Below, piece after piece: positions 11,774 through 23,984 of a stretch of DNA of 64,000 nucleotides (the first letter of the stretch is position 1; every line of letters starts with the position of its first letter). Source of the stretch: Craterostigma plantagineum (Eukaryota; Streptophyta; Magnoliopsida; Lamiales; Linderniaceae); the NCBI GenBank assembly GCA_027422505.1, contig JAPQWV010000660.1:1-64000 (forward strand). The letters run 5' to 3'. The translations under genes and the position numbers were made by a program. A model generated the notes under the pieces. That model was not told the DNA's origin. It saw only the letters and a program-made list of their open reading frames with translations, and made no database searches.

Positions 11774-13409
11774 ATGGTGATCGAAGATGGGATCGTTGCA
11801 GTTGTTATCGTGAGAGAATACGACGCAAAGAAGGACTGCTTAGCAGTCGAAGAAGTTGAGAAGCGATGCGAAGTTGGTCCCAGCGGTAAAATGTCTTTGT
11901 ACACAGACCTCTTAGGAGATCCCATCTGCCGTGTCCGAAATTCACCTGCTTATCTAATGCTCGTAAGTTCCTATATAATTATGGCAAAGTATTATATATT
12001 TATTTGATGGGATGGGATTTGCATCGATCGATCGATCATTAGGTTGCTGAGATGGTGATTTTGGGGAGTGAAGAGGAGAAAGAGAGGAGAGAAATAGTGG
12101 GGATGATAAGGGGTTGCATCAAGACCGTTACGTGCGGAACAACAAATGCCTCCACAAATTGCAATAATATCGTCTCAACTGAGCAAACAACTGATCCTCA
12201 ACTTATTCAACCTGTCTATACTAAACTTGCTTATGTCTTGGGCCTACGCGTCTCTCCTTCACACAGGTAATAAATTAATAAACGTCGCACTCTCACTCAG
12301 CCTTTTTTTTTGTTTCTCCTTTTTGTCATGTTTGGTGTACATAGTTCATTTCCGCAAATGGATTCTTTTTCCCCTGCAAGAAAATCTTTCGCGGTATAGT
12401 ATAGTATTAGTATAGACCACATAAATTATTTGCACCTTCTTTTTTTCACCCTTTTGTTTTTCTTGTCTAGTCGTACGATGAATAATATAGGTTGCCATGT
12501 ATGTGAAATAATGAAGCTTATTTTATATGGTCTGAAATTAACAGGAGAATGGGAATAGGGTTAAAGCTAGTGCGTGAATTGGAAGAGTGGTTCAGACAAA
12601 ACGGAGCAAACTACTCATACATGGCCACGGAAAACGACAACCACCCATCGATCAACCTCTTCACCAAAAAATGCGGATACTCCAAATTCCGTACGCCGTC
12701 CATCTTGGTCCGACCCGTATTCGCACACCGGGTCGGACTCAGCAAGCGGGTCTCCATCGTCAAGCTCGAACCGAGCGACGCCGTGGCTCTCTACCGCCGC
12801 TTCTTCTCCACCGTCGAGTTCTTCCCACGCGACATCGACGCCATCCTCGCCAACAAGCTCAGCCTAGGCACTTTCCTGGCCGTCCCGAGCAAGGGAGGCG
12901 GCGGCGCGTGGCGAGGTTCTTCCGGCGAGTTCCTGGCGAACCCGCCCGAGTCGTGGGCCGTGGCGAGCGTTTGGAACTGCATGGACGTGTACAGGCTGGA
13001 AGTGCGAGGCGCGTCGAGGGCACGCAGGGCGCTCGCCAAGTGCACGAGGTTGGCGGACGGTGCTCTTCCATGGCTGAAACTGCCGTCGGTGCCGGCGGTT
13101 TTTGGGTCGTTTGGGTTTCACTTCTTATATGGGCTCGGTGGGTTTGGGCCGAAGAAGGTGAAGCTAATGAAGGAGCTATGTGGGCTGGCCCATAACATGG
13201 CTAAGGAGAGTGGGTGCGGTGTGGTGGTGACTGAGGTGGCTAGCCAAGAGCCCCTCAAGTTGGGGGTCCCACATTGGAAGAGCCTATCGTGCGAAGAAGA
13301 TTTATGGTGCATTAAGAGGTTGGGGGGAGAATGCGGTGACGTGTCAGTCGGTGATTGGACTAAGTCGCCACCTGGCCTGTCCATTTTCGTTGATCCTAGG
13401 GAGTTTTAA
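11774..13409 (+). CDS. HLS1: HOOKLESS1-like GNAT N-acetyltransferase
   Basis: Exons are 11774-11962, 12043-12266 and 12545-13409, giving 425 residues; HLS1-family proteins are about 400. The N-terminal half is a GNAT fold: VREYDAKKD at the start, RNSPAYLMLVAEM at the first junction, and the acetyl-CoA loop RRMGIG spanning the second junction (about 138-143), followed by NLFTKKCGY-type family residues. The C-terminal half (SWAVASVWNCMDVYRLEV, then VPHWKSLSCEEDLWCIKRL) is the plant-specific HLS1 region. In Arabidopsis, HLS1 is needed for apical hook formation and links ethylene, auxin and light signals. Whether this copy is HLS1 proper or an HLS1-like paralogue cannot be decided here. The third exon is strikingly GC-rich compared with its surroundings. 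Confidence 0.92.
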
Positions 13410-13999
13410 ATTGACTTGTTGTAGTACTAAGTTCAAGTACCCCTGTTTTTTTCAACGAGGTGATTAGAGGTAGTAATCGAGTTTAAGGTAATGAGAATAG
13501 GAGTTTTCTTGCATGTTATGTGCTTTCATGTGTTAGTTTAATTTAATATTTAAGTAACAATGGTAGCCTCAATCGTCTTTTTTAAATGGATGTGGTTTTT
13601 AGCGTTATCGTGATATACCTACGTCCCTCTCACAAGGTGAGACCCATCTTTTTCGTGCAATATTCTTTTATTGCGACTCATCGTAACGTGTGAATTTAAG
13701 GTAAATGGCTTTTAATGTCTAGATTCACATAAAAAATAATTAATGGTCGGAGAAAAAAGAATTTGCCCTTTCAAAGAAAGCAACATTCAATCAAGAAGAT
13801 AATCAAAACCAGTTTAGTAGTTACACGTAGAAATCATACAACGACAACACAATCATATTATGTCCACTCCTCGTCGCTTATCTGACATTTAGAATAGATA
13901 ATATTAGAGAGTGCATAAATCACATCAAGGAGGCACAAACCATAAAGAACAAAGCGAAAAAAAAAAACTCAGAATCCATTACCGAAACTGCAAATCGAC
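13410..13999. other. Convergent 3' regions of HLS1-like and alpha-SNAP genes
   Basis: About 590 bp separate two convergent stop codons. This space should hold both 3' UTRs and terminators. No other feature was seen. Confidence 0.6.
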
Positions 14000-15949
14000 T
14001 TAGGTAAGATCGTCCTCTTCGATCTCTTTCGCTTTCAAGGCCTCCTTTGCTCTCAGAAGAAGTGTGGTCTTCCAAGCATCCTATGAAACGAACAATGTCC
14101 AAATCACTGAGCAGAACTTGCGTCGACAAAAATGTAGAAGGAAAGGATGATAGACAACAAGAGGTTAATTTACCAGCTGGGTCATGCTATCGTATTCTTT
14201 GACAGCATCAGTGAACTTAGCAACGTCTTCCTCATCAATTGCAGTAGCCAAATCCTGTTATGAACAAGTTTTAACATGCAAACATATGAAATAAGAAAGA
14301 AACTAGCGCAAGAGAGTAGATGGGGTTACCCTTAGCAATTTGCATTCACGAGTTCCAGAAAACGTAGGATCCAATTCCTACAGAAAGTTGAGATGGGAAA
14401 AAAAGGGCTTGCGTATTATTTTGATATTCATCAGAGAGAAGTTGGAGTAGATACGTAATAGAATAGAATGAACTAACCTGGTATCGCTCCAAAGCATTGG
14501 TGATTGCAACAACATCGCCCTTGCAGAGCTCACAGATACCAGCGTTAAGTAGGTGACCTTTCACTCCGTACTTCAACAAGTTATTATTGAGAGACTGCCG
14601 AGCGATATCTTCATAAATCTCGATAGCTTTTGGGTATCTGAGATAATTATGAAGCCGTGAATGGGATTAAAGATCTAAAATCATCTTCGAGTAAAACTCC
14701 CATGGGGCGTGAAAACCATAGAAGAACATTAGCCTACGCAGTTAAAAAAATATTCAAACTCAACTGTTCCAATTGTGCAGCAAACTGTGCAACTTTTTGC
14801 TTGCATTGATTTGCAGATGTTGTTACTTCTTCACTTTGGAAGAGATCAGCAGCTCTCTCATAGAAAAGAATAGCCTGATCCAAGTTCTGTTCTTGTTCAT
14901 ACAACTCAGCTATTTCCTACAAGACAAGATTTCAGAAAGAATTTTCTTCCCATTCACTGATAAGCGTCAACAAATATTCCGGGAATTTTACCTTGTAATA
15001 TCTGGCAGACATACTAAGCCTTCCAATTTCCAGAAACATATTCACAGATTGCTCTAGACATGACACAGCCTCTGAAAAGGAAAAGAAAAAACTGTTCCGA
15101 TATAGAAAAGAAATAGCTTTCATTTTAGGAGGAACCCATCAAACTAGATGGCAAAATTGATGAAAAAAAACACATAGAAAAAGCAGTAATATCAAATCTG
15201 CTTTCAGGAGGATAGTAACTTCAACCTCCGTAGAATTTCACCAAAACCAAAAACACACCCAAACCTTTTGTATTAGTCTTTTTGTAGCAATGAGCGGCAT
15301 CAGCGTATGCATTAGCAGCTTCATGCTTGCTGTCCAGCTGCAAAGCAAAGTTATATTGGGAGACATGGGTGCTAATTGCCAAAAAAAATCACAGCTGCTG
15401 CACTGCAAACTAAAAAAAAAAAACGTACCTTGAGGTGACAGTTAGCCAACTTAACATACACTGCTCCAGCTTGATCCCCTGATAAAAATTATCATAAGAT
15501 CAAAATCATTATGCCGAACAAAGGCCAAGAGCTCTCATTGCACAAACTCGCGTTCTTACATAAAGCAGTGACTAAGTTTCTATAACGAAAATCTAGATCT
15601 CAACAAATCATCGCATTAAAACCCAATGAATCATCGATAAATCTCACCAAGAACCCCAAACGTTTTTTTTAAGAATATCTAGAGGTAACATCTAATAGAA
15701 AACCAAACAATCAATTTGATCTATTTAGCTAGAAATAGTTATCTAAAAAAATAAATACGCAGAGGATAAGATGTTATTTGTCAGATTGAGATTCGCAACA
15801 TTACATGATTTAGCCAGCTTGAAAGAATTAGCAGCTTTCTCGAATAAATCAGCTGCATCTTCGTGTTTGGAGCCGAACAATCCCCATCCGCTTAATTTCT
15901 TCTCAGCTTTCTTCTCAAAATCGTCGCCCTTCGCGATGTGATCACCCAT
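14000..15949 (-). CDS. ASNAP2: Alpha-soluble NSF attachment protein (alpha-SNAP)
   Basis: There are nine exons on the minus strand: 15805-15949, 15429-15478, 15265-15337, 14992-15071, 14765-14916, 14478-14637, 14330-14377, 14174-14254 and 14000-14080. Together they encode 289 residues, exactly the usual alpha-SNAP length. The start is [19 protein letters not shown] and the end is the conserved acidic EIEEDDLT. The body is the all-helical TPR-like solenoid ([29 protein letters not shown]). Alpha-SNAP binds the cis-SNARE complex and recruits NSF, so the complex can be taken apart after membrane fusion in the secretory and endocytic pathways. All splice sites are GT-AG. The region upstream of the start contains GCCCAA-type site II words. 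Plant alpha-SNAP copies matter in soybean nematode resistance, but no unusual C-terminus is seen here. Confidence 0.96.
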
Positions 15950-16408
15950 TTTCCTTTTTGACCCTCTCTAGAAAAGTACTTTTTCTTCGTTAGGTTCGAT
16001 TAATAGAAATGGAGTTGTTTGGTTGGGTTTTGAAAGGAGAGAGAGAGAGAGAAGAAGAAAACATTCGCGATCAAGGATCAGAATATTAGATTATGGGAAT
16101 AGGAGGAGAAATTAGCCCGTGAAAGCTGCGTTGACTTTGACCCTCGGCGGTGACGTTTTGGGGCTCTATACTCCAATGGTCCAAGCCCAACTCGTTTTGG
16201 GCTTCTATTGTTTTTAGATTTTTCCCTCAGTTTTTGTTGCATGATAAAAAATTAATATCCAGAACACTTGTATAACTAATTGCCTAATGCAAGTTAAGTA
16301 ACAAAACAACCTAACATCACAGTTTTATTTTTTTCTGTCTGTATAATATATTTGAACATTCCACTCCGCACACCAACACCATAAGAGATCGATCGACAAA
16401 CAATCGCC
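15950..16408. other. Alpha-SNAP promoter and KUP 3' region
   Basis: This 460 bp lies between two genes on the minus strand. The half near alpha-SNAP has a GA-rich tract at about 16037-16060 and AAGCCCAA / TTGGGCTT site II-like words near 16183-16205. The half near the transporter stop is AT-rich and is its likely 3' UTR. Confidence 0.5.
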
Positions 16409-19405
16409 TCACACAACGTAAACCATCCCGACCTCCAAGAGAGACGCCGGCGGAACCTTCAGCGCCACGTCAGCTCCCCGGCAATTCTTCCTCAGAAAAT
16501 TGTACCCAACATCTATCGCCAGCCTCTTCAGACACGACGACCCGCCCTTCGTCCTGACGTGCGAATGCCCGACGATGAACGCAATCCCGGCCTGCCTCGC
16601 CTCGTACAGGTCCTGCATCTCCTCCCTCAGCAGCAGCCCGCTCATCCCCTCCTCGTCCTCCACCGCAAACCTAACCCTCCTCCGCTCCGTCTCCTCCTCT
16701 ATGCCCTCGCCCCCGCCGCTCGCCAGGCTGTCCACCGATCGTACGCCCATCGAAACGCTCTCCAACCTCTCAAAATCAAAGTCAAAGTCAACCCCCACCG
16801 TCCCTATGACCGCCAGCCTCTGAGAGCTGTTATTGCTGCTGTTGCTGTTGTTGCCGTCTTGATCGTGGGCCGTGCGCCAGCAGTCGTACTTTACGAAGTC
16901 GGCGAGCCTGGCGACGAGCTCGGACTCGAATGAGTCGACGTCCTGGTGGACGTCGCGGTAGCCGTAGCGCACGATGCAGCGGTACGAGCGGTGGGCGGCG
17001 GGCCCGACGCGGCCCACGAGGTAGCGTTCGGCGCGGGGGACGTGGGGGACGGGGACGGACTTGACGCAGACGAAGACGAGGATGCGGTGGAAGGCGGGGA
17101 GGTTGGTGACGAAGCGAGAGAAGTTGGCGGGGACGCCCGAGGTGAGGTCGGTGAAGACGAGCCCGATCCCGGGGACTCGGGCTATCCCGAGGCTCGGGCC
17201 GAGGGCGAGGAGCCACTCGAGGGAGACCTTGTTGTGGAGGTCGTACTCGTACTTCTTGAGGGTTGCGTAGTGCCACACGAACATGACGGTGACGAGGAAG
17301 AGGGCGAGCAGTATGGGGAGCCACGCGCCTTCCAGAAACTTTATGAGCGAGGCCGAGAGGTATAGGAGCTCGATCGACCCGAAGAACAGGAGGAACGAAA
17401 GGGCGACGAGCGGGTGTTTGTGCCAGCATAGGATGATTACGAGGGACGTGAGGCATGTAGTCACGAGCATCACCGCCATTACGGCCAAACCTAAAAAAAA
17501 GTCGATCTTTAAGCGTAGTAAAGGGCTGTAATGGGACGATCTTTTTTTAAGGAAAAAAAAAAGAAAATATGTACTGACCCGAGGCGTTTCCCATGTGTTT
17601 GATGTCTCGGAAGCCGATGGTGACGGCGATGCAGAGGATCATGAGGATCCAGTTGATTTCGGGTATGTAAATCTGGCCGTGTATTTTCTCGGAGGTGTGG
17701 ACGACCTTAACCCTGGGAAAGCAGCCGAGGGATTGGCTCTGATTGATTATGGAGAAGGTGCCGCTGATGATGGCTTGGCTTCCCACCACCGACGCGAGTA
17801 TTGCGACTATCAGCACCGGCCACCTCACAGTCGCTGCATCGATCGAAGCGCAATATTGAAGAAAAAAAAAACGAGCGCTTTCTTTTTTAAGATTTTCGAT
17901 TTTCATTCCACCTGGGACGGAGACGTAAAAGCCGATCTTGTGAATCGTATGGTGGTGTTTCGACAAGTAAGCCGCCTGACCCATGTATGCCAAAATCAGA
18001 GCAGGGTACACCAAGAAGGTGAAAGCTATCTGCACATTATGAACCAATACTGCTAATAAGGTTGTCTTCTTGGCTTGAGCAGCCAAAAAACCAATGAATT
18101 TTAATCCCACCTGAATCGCTGGATATGAAAAATGGCCGAGGTCGGCGAACATCGCTTCGGATCCTATAACAAGAAATCAAATCGTCAGAGCTTACTCCTT
18201 TTTTTAAGAAAAAAAAAAAGATTTGTCGGAACCTGTGATGCAGAGAAGAATCCCGCCCAGAGACATCCAACCGCTCTTCCTCGTCTTCTTCAAGAACGTC
18301 ACCATGTACACGGGCGAGAGCGCTTCATACACGCGGGGATTCCAATGGAAGATGTTGTACAGTCCGAGGCCGCTTATGCACAGCAGCCACGTCAGAACGA
18401 TCGGCGCAAAGAAGAAACCTACTCGGTGTGTGCCGTAGTGTTGCAGAGCAAATAGGCATACCAATATGAAGCATGTGATCGGAACCATAGCATCTGCAGA
18501 CCACGACAGCCATTTCTATTACGAACAAAAATCGAAATGCAATGGTCGAAAAAAAAAAAGAAGCTTACTCACACTGATGGTGCTCTTTGGACATCGACAG
18601 CTCAAGGCCCGAAACAGCAGAAAACACTGCATCGATAAGGATCGTACTGAAAAATTCGAGGTTTTCGTCCTAAAAGTCGATCGACGAACAGTGCGTGTCT
18701 CCGTCTTACCAGAAATTGCAGGGGTGAGCAATCCATCGCCAATGACCATACAAGTGCCTATCAGAACGAGGAGCAGCAAAGCGACGTGCAACGGCTTGTG
18801 CTTTTCGAGCAGAAGCTTCACCTTCGAACTGTACTTCTCGTCGGGCGGCTGCTCTAATTTGTAGGTAGACAGAGACTCGTCGGCGGCCTGTCGATTGGGA
18901 AGGAGCCCGACTTTAGCGTGTCTGCATATCAGCGAGTAAAGAGCAAACGTGCCGCCTAAACAAGGCAATTTATGTTCTGTCAGGAAATTCGAATAGCAGC
19001 AGTTAATTATGAGTTGTATCTCATCTCACCTTCTCCGTTGTCGTCCGCTCGGAGGACGACGAAGACGTATTTGAAGAGAGGGACTAGGGTTAATGTCCAG
19101 AAAACGAAGGAGAGTACGCCGTAGATCTCTTCGTTGGTCTCAGAGTGATGAATGTCTTCGGCGAAGGTGCTTTTGTAGACGTACAGAGGGGAGATGCTTA
19201 GGTCGCCGTAGACTACGCCGAGGCTTTGGTAAGCTAATAGCAGTGTAGTTTTCCAGGAATCCTTTTTTTTACAGCACAAGGACGAAGGCACGAACAACGT
19301 TATAACGAATCAAATTGCAAATCTGATGGAGATATTTTGATGATGAGAACGCAAACTAATACTAACCTTCCCAGTGTTCCAGCATTTGCCGTACTCGAGA
19401 TCCAT
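16409..19405 (-). CDS. HAK/KUP/KT potassium transporter, cluster II (KUP6/KUP8/KUP2 type)
   Basis: There are nine exons: 19367-19405, 19030-19261, 18710-18955, 18573-18626, 18233-18493, 18111-18163, 17912-18029, 17579-17833 and 16409-17490. They give 779 residues, the normal family length. The family signature [13 protein letters not shown] is at about 28-40. There are about 12 hydrophobic membrane segments, a [11 protein letters not shown] motif, the [10 protein letters not shown] segment, and a long hydrophilic C-terminus ending GMVYVV. The start [10 protein letters not shown] and the [14 protein letters not shown] and [15 protein letters not shown] segments place it in cluster II with KUP6, KUP8 and KUP2. 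These carry K+ across the plasma membrane or tonoplast in growth, guard-cell and osmotic control. The first coding exon has only 13 codons, and the sequence before the ATG (TTTCAG) suggests a 5' UTR intron. The last exon is GC-rich. Which cluster II member it is remains open. Confidence 0.95.
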
Positions 19406-21038
19406 GAGCAGCGCGAGAAAATCAACTGCTGAAATTACCCCGAAAGAAAGAGGAAAAGATTAAGAGTTGGGATGTGAATCTTTAGTCGAGGAAATGGTGA
19501 AAAGACAAACTCTTTAATAACCGACTCAGCTTCCTACCAGAAAGTGATGAATACAACCAAACACTTGCCTACTTCTCACTTAGAAACACGACGCACTAAC
19601 ATTTTAGGCATAGTGACATCTGTTTGCGTAAGGAAGACAATGAGAGAGGAAAAAGGGTCTTCGAATTAAGACTCCATTGATGTCATCCATAATCTATCAA
19701 AATCAAGAGCTAAAAAAATACCTCACTACTTCTTATCCAGTGTCCCTTTTCTTTATGATTAACATCTCTTCGTTGAAAATATAGAAAGAAAGAGGCAAAA
19801 ACAAAAGCTCCTTCACTAACCACTTACCTTTGATGTGATGTAAGCAAGAAAAGAAACATCAAGAAGGAAAATCTAAATCTAGGTGAAGACTAGCAATAAA
19901 TGCAGTGAGGAATTAAGGGGGAAATAAAGATGAAAACTTTTTTATAGAGAAAACAAGAGAACGTACAAAGTGTGAGGGGATAAAACCAAAATCACATGAT
20001 TCAACGAAGGTCGTGGTATTATCATATTAGCAGACCATCTTCACCAACTTGTCCTTGCGTTATGCCCCACGAGAATAAAGGCTCACTTCAAAGGACCATC
20101 AATTCCGCACACAGTGAGAGAGAGCCCGACATACTGCTTAAATAATTATTTTTTTTTGTAAAAAAGTGACAACAAATTGTTGGAAATGGAATATTTTATT
20201 TTAAATGCAAATTTAACTGACACGACAAATTCCTACCAGCTTTTAAGGAGTGACAAAAATATTAACTACACTGCGTTACGTAATACGCAGGAAATAAGAT
20301 ATTGTTGGTGGGTGCCCTTTGAGCTATGTCAATGAACGCCACCGAAACCAAAACCATTTTTTGAGTTTTCACTTTCTTGTTTTCAAAGGAGAACATCACA
20401 CGAACACGAAAAGCTAATGAAATGTGAAATGGGAAATAACGGGCAGAAACGTAAGACAAATTATCTCTCCTCTCTTACTGCTAATAATAGCGTTTTTAAA
20501 AGGCAATAAATTATGGAAACTAAAATTAGATCAAAAGGACAAAATATTGCTTGTGTAGTAGCATCACCACGTGACTAGAACATGGACCTATTTGTCCTCG
20601 AATGTTCGGCTCCATTAATATGTAAGTTTAAATATGTCATACTCGTCCACTATATCTAAGTCACAATTTATATAGCTGTATTGTAGGACGGATATTCGAC
20701 GAATACTGATGCATGCACAAAATAATAATAGAAAAAGGATATATAAACTCATAAAATAGAAATTGCCAGCACCCTTTTTTACTAAGATTTCTCTTCGGAG
20801 ATTCTAAGGTAAGTGGGCTGTCTAATCTTGGAGAACTCCCACGAGTTTATAGTTGCAGACCAACATTTGTGCTTTTCTCCTCGTCGGACGAATAAGTGGT
20901 GCCTTGTGAAAGCAAAGAAGTGAAATACTTTGGAAGAATATATCCTCACTCGAGTAAATATTTCAGAAATATTTACTTTAGGGATTTCAGACAGTCAAAG
21001 ACCATAAAGAAACCCCACAAAGTCACACACACACATAC
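19406..21038. other. Divergent promoter region between KUP and the IDA-like gene
   Basis: About 1.6 kb separate the divergent KUP (minus) and IDA-like (plus) genes. A 5' UTR intron acceptor (TTTCAG) sits about 20 nt upstream of the KUP start codon, so untranslated exon sequence should lie in the 19.5-20.1 kb part. No other gene is seen. Confidence 0.5.
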
Positions 21039-21047
21039 TATATATAT
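21039..21047 (+). promoter_or_regulatory. TATA box of the IDA-like peptide gene
   Basis: TATATATAT occurs about 70-77 nt before the ATG, giving a short leader of about 40-45 nt if used. Confidence 0.45.
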
Positions 21048-21115
21048 TCACAAGGCTTATAGACTACCTTCCATTTATTTCTGTTTCCTTGGCACAAATA
21101 AATCCTTCGTAATTC

Positions 21116-21406
21116 ATGGCAAAAAAACTCGATATCGTCCACAGTTTCTGTACCATCTTCTTCCTCTTGCTGATCCTGCTCGGATCGGCCCGGGCCCGGG
21201 CCCGGCCTTTGCATGGCTTTAGAGACGACGAAGAGGAGAAAATGGCAACAAAACGAATTCAAAAGATCAAGAAATCAAGTAAGGACGTGGGTCACATGAG
21301 GACATTCAGTATGTTACCTAAGGGAATTTTCCCAGTTTCTGCTCCTAGTCGGAATATCAATAATATCAGGTTTGAACGAGAAATTCATGTGTTTGGCGTA
21401 GTTTGA
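21116..21406 (+). CDS. IDA-like secreted signalling peptide precursor (IDL)
   Basis: A single-exon gene of 96 residues. It has a basic start (MAKKLD), a strong hydrophobic signal sequence (FCTIFFLLLILLGS) with probable cleavage after about residue 26, and a charged, Lys-rich middle (KRIQKIKKSSKD). Near the C-terminus is FSMLPKGIFPVSAPSRNINN. This matches the EPIP/PIP motif of INFLORESCENCE DEFICIENT IN ABSCISSION-like peptides, which have LPKG, then P..SxPS, then Asn. Such precursors are secreted and cut to short hydroxyproline-containing peptides, perceived by HAESA-type receptor kinases in abscission, root emergence or defence. Differences from the consensus are FPVSAPS rather than PIPPSAPS and RNINN rather than KRHN. 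A TATA box lies upstream. The family call rests on this motif plus precursor architecture; no paralogue could be compared. Confidence 0.72.
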   Translation: MAKKLDIVHSFCTIFFLLLILLGSARARARPLHGFRDDEEEKMATKRIQKIKKSSKDVGHMRTFSMLPKGIFPVSAPSRNINNIRFEREIHVFGVV

Positions 21407-22011
21407 ACGAAGTCGATGTCTTTTTTTCGGGTTCATATAGGTACATTATTATCAACAAGGTTTGATATTCGATGTCTATTTATGGTCGGCGAAATGTTTA
21501 TGGCAATCCGAGGATACCCATCGGTTAAACATAACGTTCGGTTTATAATCGCAAAGCAGTCGAGTTTGCGAAGAAGTCCTCAGCTGAGAACACAGTTGGC
21601 ATTTATTTTTGCTATGTCTTTGCAGCTTATGTGCACTGGCTGCTAATGTTCGAAAAAGAAAAACTGCGACAAAAAAAACAGACCCGATATTCTCGACGGA
21701 ACATTAACAGAAGTCGAGCAGACGTTACAGATAAAATAAGGGACGAATATACGCAGAAATTATTTTTATTTATGTTCCATTCCAACATGTTTATATATAT
21801 ATTCTACCTGAGGGTACTCATCTCCATAACTGATAAGGTCGATTCAAACAAGCTCGCTATGTAAAACCGTTGCACAACGTAATATACGAAACGAATTGAG
21901 TAGTCTTTTCAACAAACGTCAATGCATCGAAGCTTAGGAACGATTTTTTGTCACCTTCGCATTGAAATTCCCTTCGCAAGGCCAAACGATGTCGAGCCTT
22001 TTACGCCAACT
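21407..22011. other. 3' regions of the IDA-like and UXT genes
   Basis: The two genes are convergent here. The 600 bp contain only short reading frames without recognisable motifs. Confidence 0.55.
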
Positions 22012-23984
22012 TCAAGCACGCAAGTCCTTGTCCGATTCCCAGACTGGAAGGTCGCTCGACTTTGTACTGCCGTTCTCCGCGTGTAATAACGGGTCAGACT
22101 CAGCTTCTTTCGTCTACATTGACGATTAAAAATAGAGGACTTACAGTTATATAAAGCAAACCGTAAGCATAAGCGAATACAAATTCGGATACCTGATTCG
22201 CTGGGGCCGATTCATCAGCCTTTTTCTGATTATCTACGACGCAATAATACGAATATAGAAGCATTCCAATCAATGCAATCAGTATCCCGAGAATGTTCCT
22301 CCAACTAAAAGGATCTTGGAGTAATACATAACCAAAAGCAAGAACCAAGCAGGTTTTAAGATGCCCGAGAACTTGATAGGTGACTGGGGATGTCTTCCCT
22401 ATGACAAGGAACGTGCTGAAATTAACGGAGATCGAGATGAGGCACGAAAGAACGATAAAAGCCTGCGAAATTGGTATTAAGGAATAACCATCAGTTAAAT
22501 GCCTTACGACAAGTGACAAACTCATATTTTACTTACCACAACTTTTGGCGTGTAATCGAAGGAGAATACGTTCAAGCTCGTCAGGAGCTTATCAAGAAAT
22601 GGGCCCGATATAAGCAAGGTCATCGCTTGGTACAGGCAAGTTTGGTAGAGAAGTTGGGTCGAAGAGATCTTATACTTCTTTTGGATGGTGTTGGTCATCT
22701 GCGATGGTAGTCAAGGCCTAACACTTTTTCTTTATTTATTTTTCTTCATGAAATACTTATATAGGGACAAAAGCCAAAAAAAGTGCATTTAGACGCCGAG
22801 AAAAGGATACAATTTGTGCGACGCACGTGGTAAGAACCGCGAGGAATGAAAGAAAGGAGCCAAGAGCGTTCAGCTGAAGATCTGTAATTGTTGCAATGCC
22901 AACGCCCAGAAGAAGTACGGTGAGGGAAAGCTTTACATTCTGACTGCAAATAGCCAGAAAACAAAGTATTAGAAACGGAAGGAAGGAAAGCACTTGAGAA
23001 GCTCCAATCTCAACTTTCTCAATAAGCATTCTAACCTAAACTTTTTGCTTAAGAAAAGGGTCTCCAACATTACTGTGCACGGGATTATTGCCAGCTTTGT
23101 CATCTGATAACATCACACATTTTACGTAATAACATAAAATTAATAGAATGGTCAAAAAAAGGCTGATGATGTTACTTACCTGATAGAAACCAACCGAGTT
23201 GAAGCCCAAACTCAGGTTTAATAGTCCAATGGAAATCCCATTTAGGATACCAAAACCAATACGTGTTTGTGAATCTATTGGCTTGTGCTCGAAAAATTTC
23301 ATCGAAAGAGCAACGTGCAGGGAGCAAAAAGTAACCAGCAGATGCCAGCTTGTAAGAGTTGTAGCTACGTAATAACAGAACACCACACTCAGTCATGCCA
23401 TTCCAAGATACATACAGCATCATAAAGTGCAAACTTAAAGACGCACGAATCGTATACATTATAAACATAGATAGATGCCTGAAACTCCTAAGGAATCAGA
23501 ATACCATAGTACTGGTTAGGGACATAACACGGCTAACAAGTTATGCCTCTTTGCCCGGTTAGAAAAATCGCAATTGATTTTCTTCTGTTGTCGACAAATC
23601 AAACCAAACGTCAATAAGCCCATGACCATTGGCCTGAGTAGCTAAAGTTTAACACGTATTGTCGACTGTTTAGCCAATCAAATTGAGTTCAATTCAAGGA
23701 TAAGCCAAAAACAGAAGACTTTCTCGAACTCAAGGTGGAAAAAACAAATACGATACATCACAGATTCATATGTCATGGTAACATCTGAAAATAATGGGAG
23801 ACGAACAACAAATAAGCAGAAAGAAGGCGGCTTTCCAACATCGAATAAGCGAATCAAACTCACCAAAAATAAAGTGCAATGAGCTCATCAGCGCTTTGTT
23901 ACAGATCACGATCGACACCGACGAAACCACCGACAATGTCAGTGCTCCGACGGTTCCCAGCTGAAAACCCTTGTTCTCAGTCAT
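22012..23984 (-). CDS. UDP-xylose transporter, Golgi (UXT family, DMT/NST superfamily)
   Basis: There are seven exons: 23864-23984, 23180-23364, 23036-23103, 22811-22943, 22537-22698, 22193-22462 and 22012-22113. They encode 346 residues, as in Arabidopsis UXT1-3. Diagnostic segments are SVSIVICNKALMSSLHF, ATTLTSWHLLVTFC, GLLNLSLGFNSVGFYQ|MTKLAIIP, SVNFSTFLVIGKTSPVTYQV and LGHLKTCLVLAFGY. There are about ten membrane helices. The last exon gives a hydrophilic tail with the DPLL motif found in this clade. These antiporters bring UDP-xylose into the Golgi lumen for xylan and xyloglucan synthesis. The exon holding MTKLAIIPCTVMLETLFL is only 68 bp and easily missed. A TTTGTAG acceptor just upstream of the ATG points to a 5' UTR intron. 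All introns are GT-AG. Confidence 0.94.

Noticed and set aside
12587..13384. Arg- and Pro-rich frames opposite or out of phase with HLS1 exon 3
   Set aside because: Composition is typical of shifted frames in GC-rich coding DNA. The acetyltransferase frame is supported by family conservation.
16559..17456. Several long reading frames on both strands overlapping the last KUP exon
   Set aside because: They are shadows of a GC-rich exon. Only the minus-strand frame matches the transporter family, and it joins the upstream exons in phase.
22993..23179. Apparent loss of the MTKLAIIP exon in the UDP-xylose transporter
   Set aside because: A 68-bp exon at 23036-23103 with proper splice sites and phase restores it, so the gene is intact.
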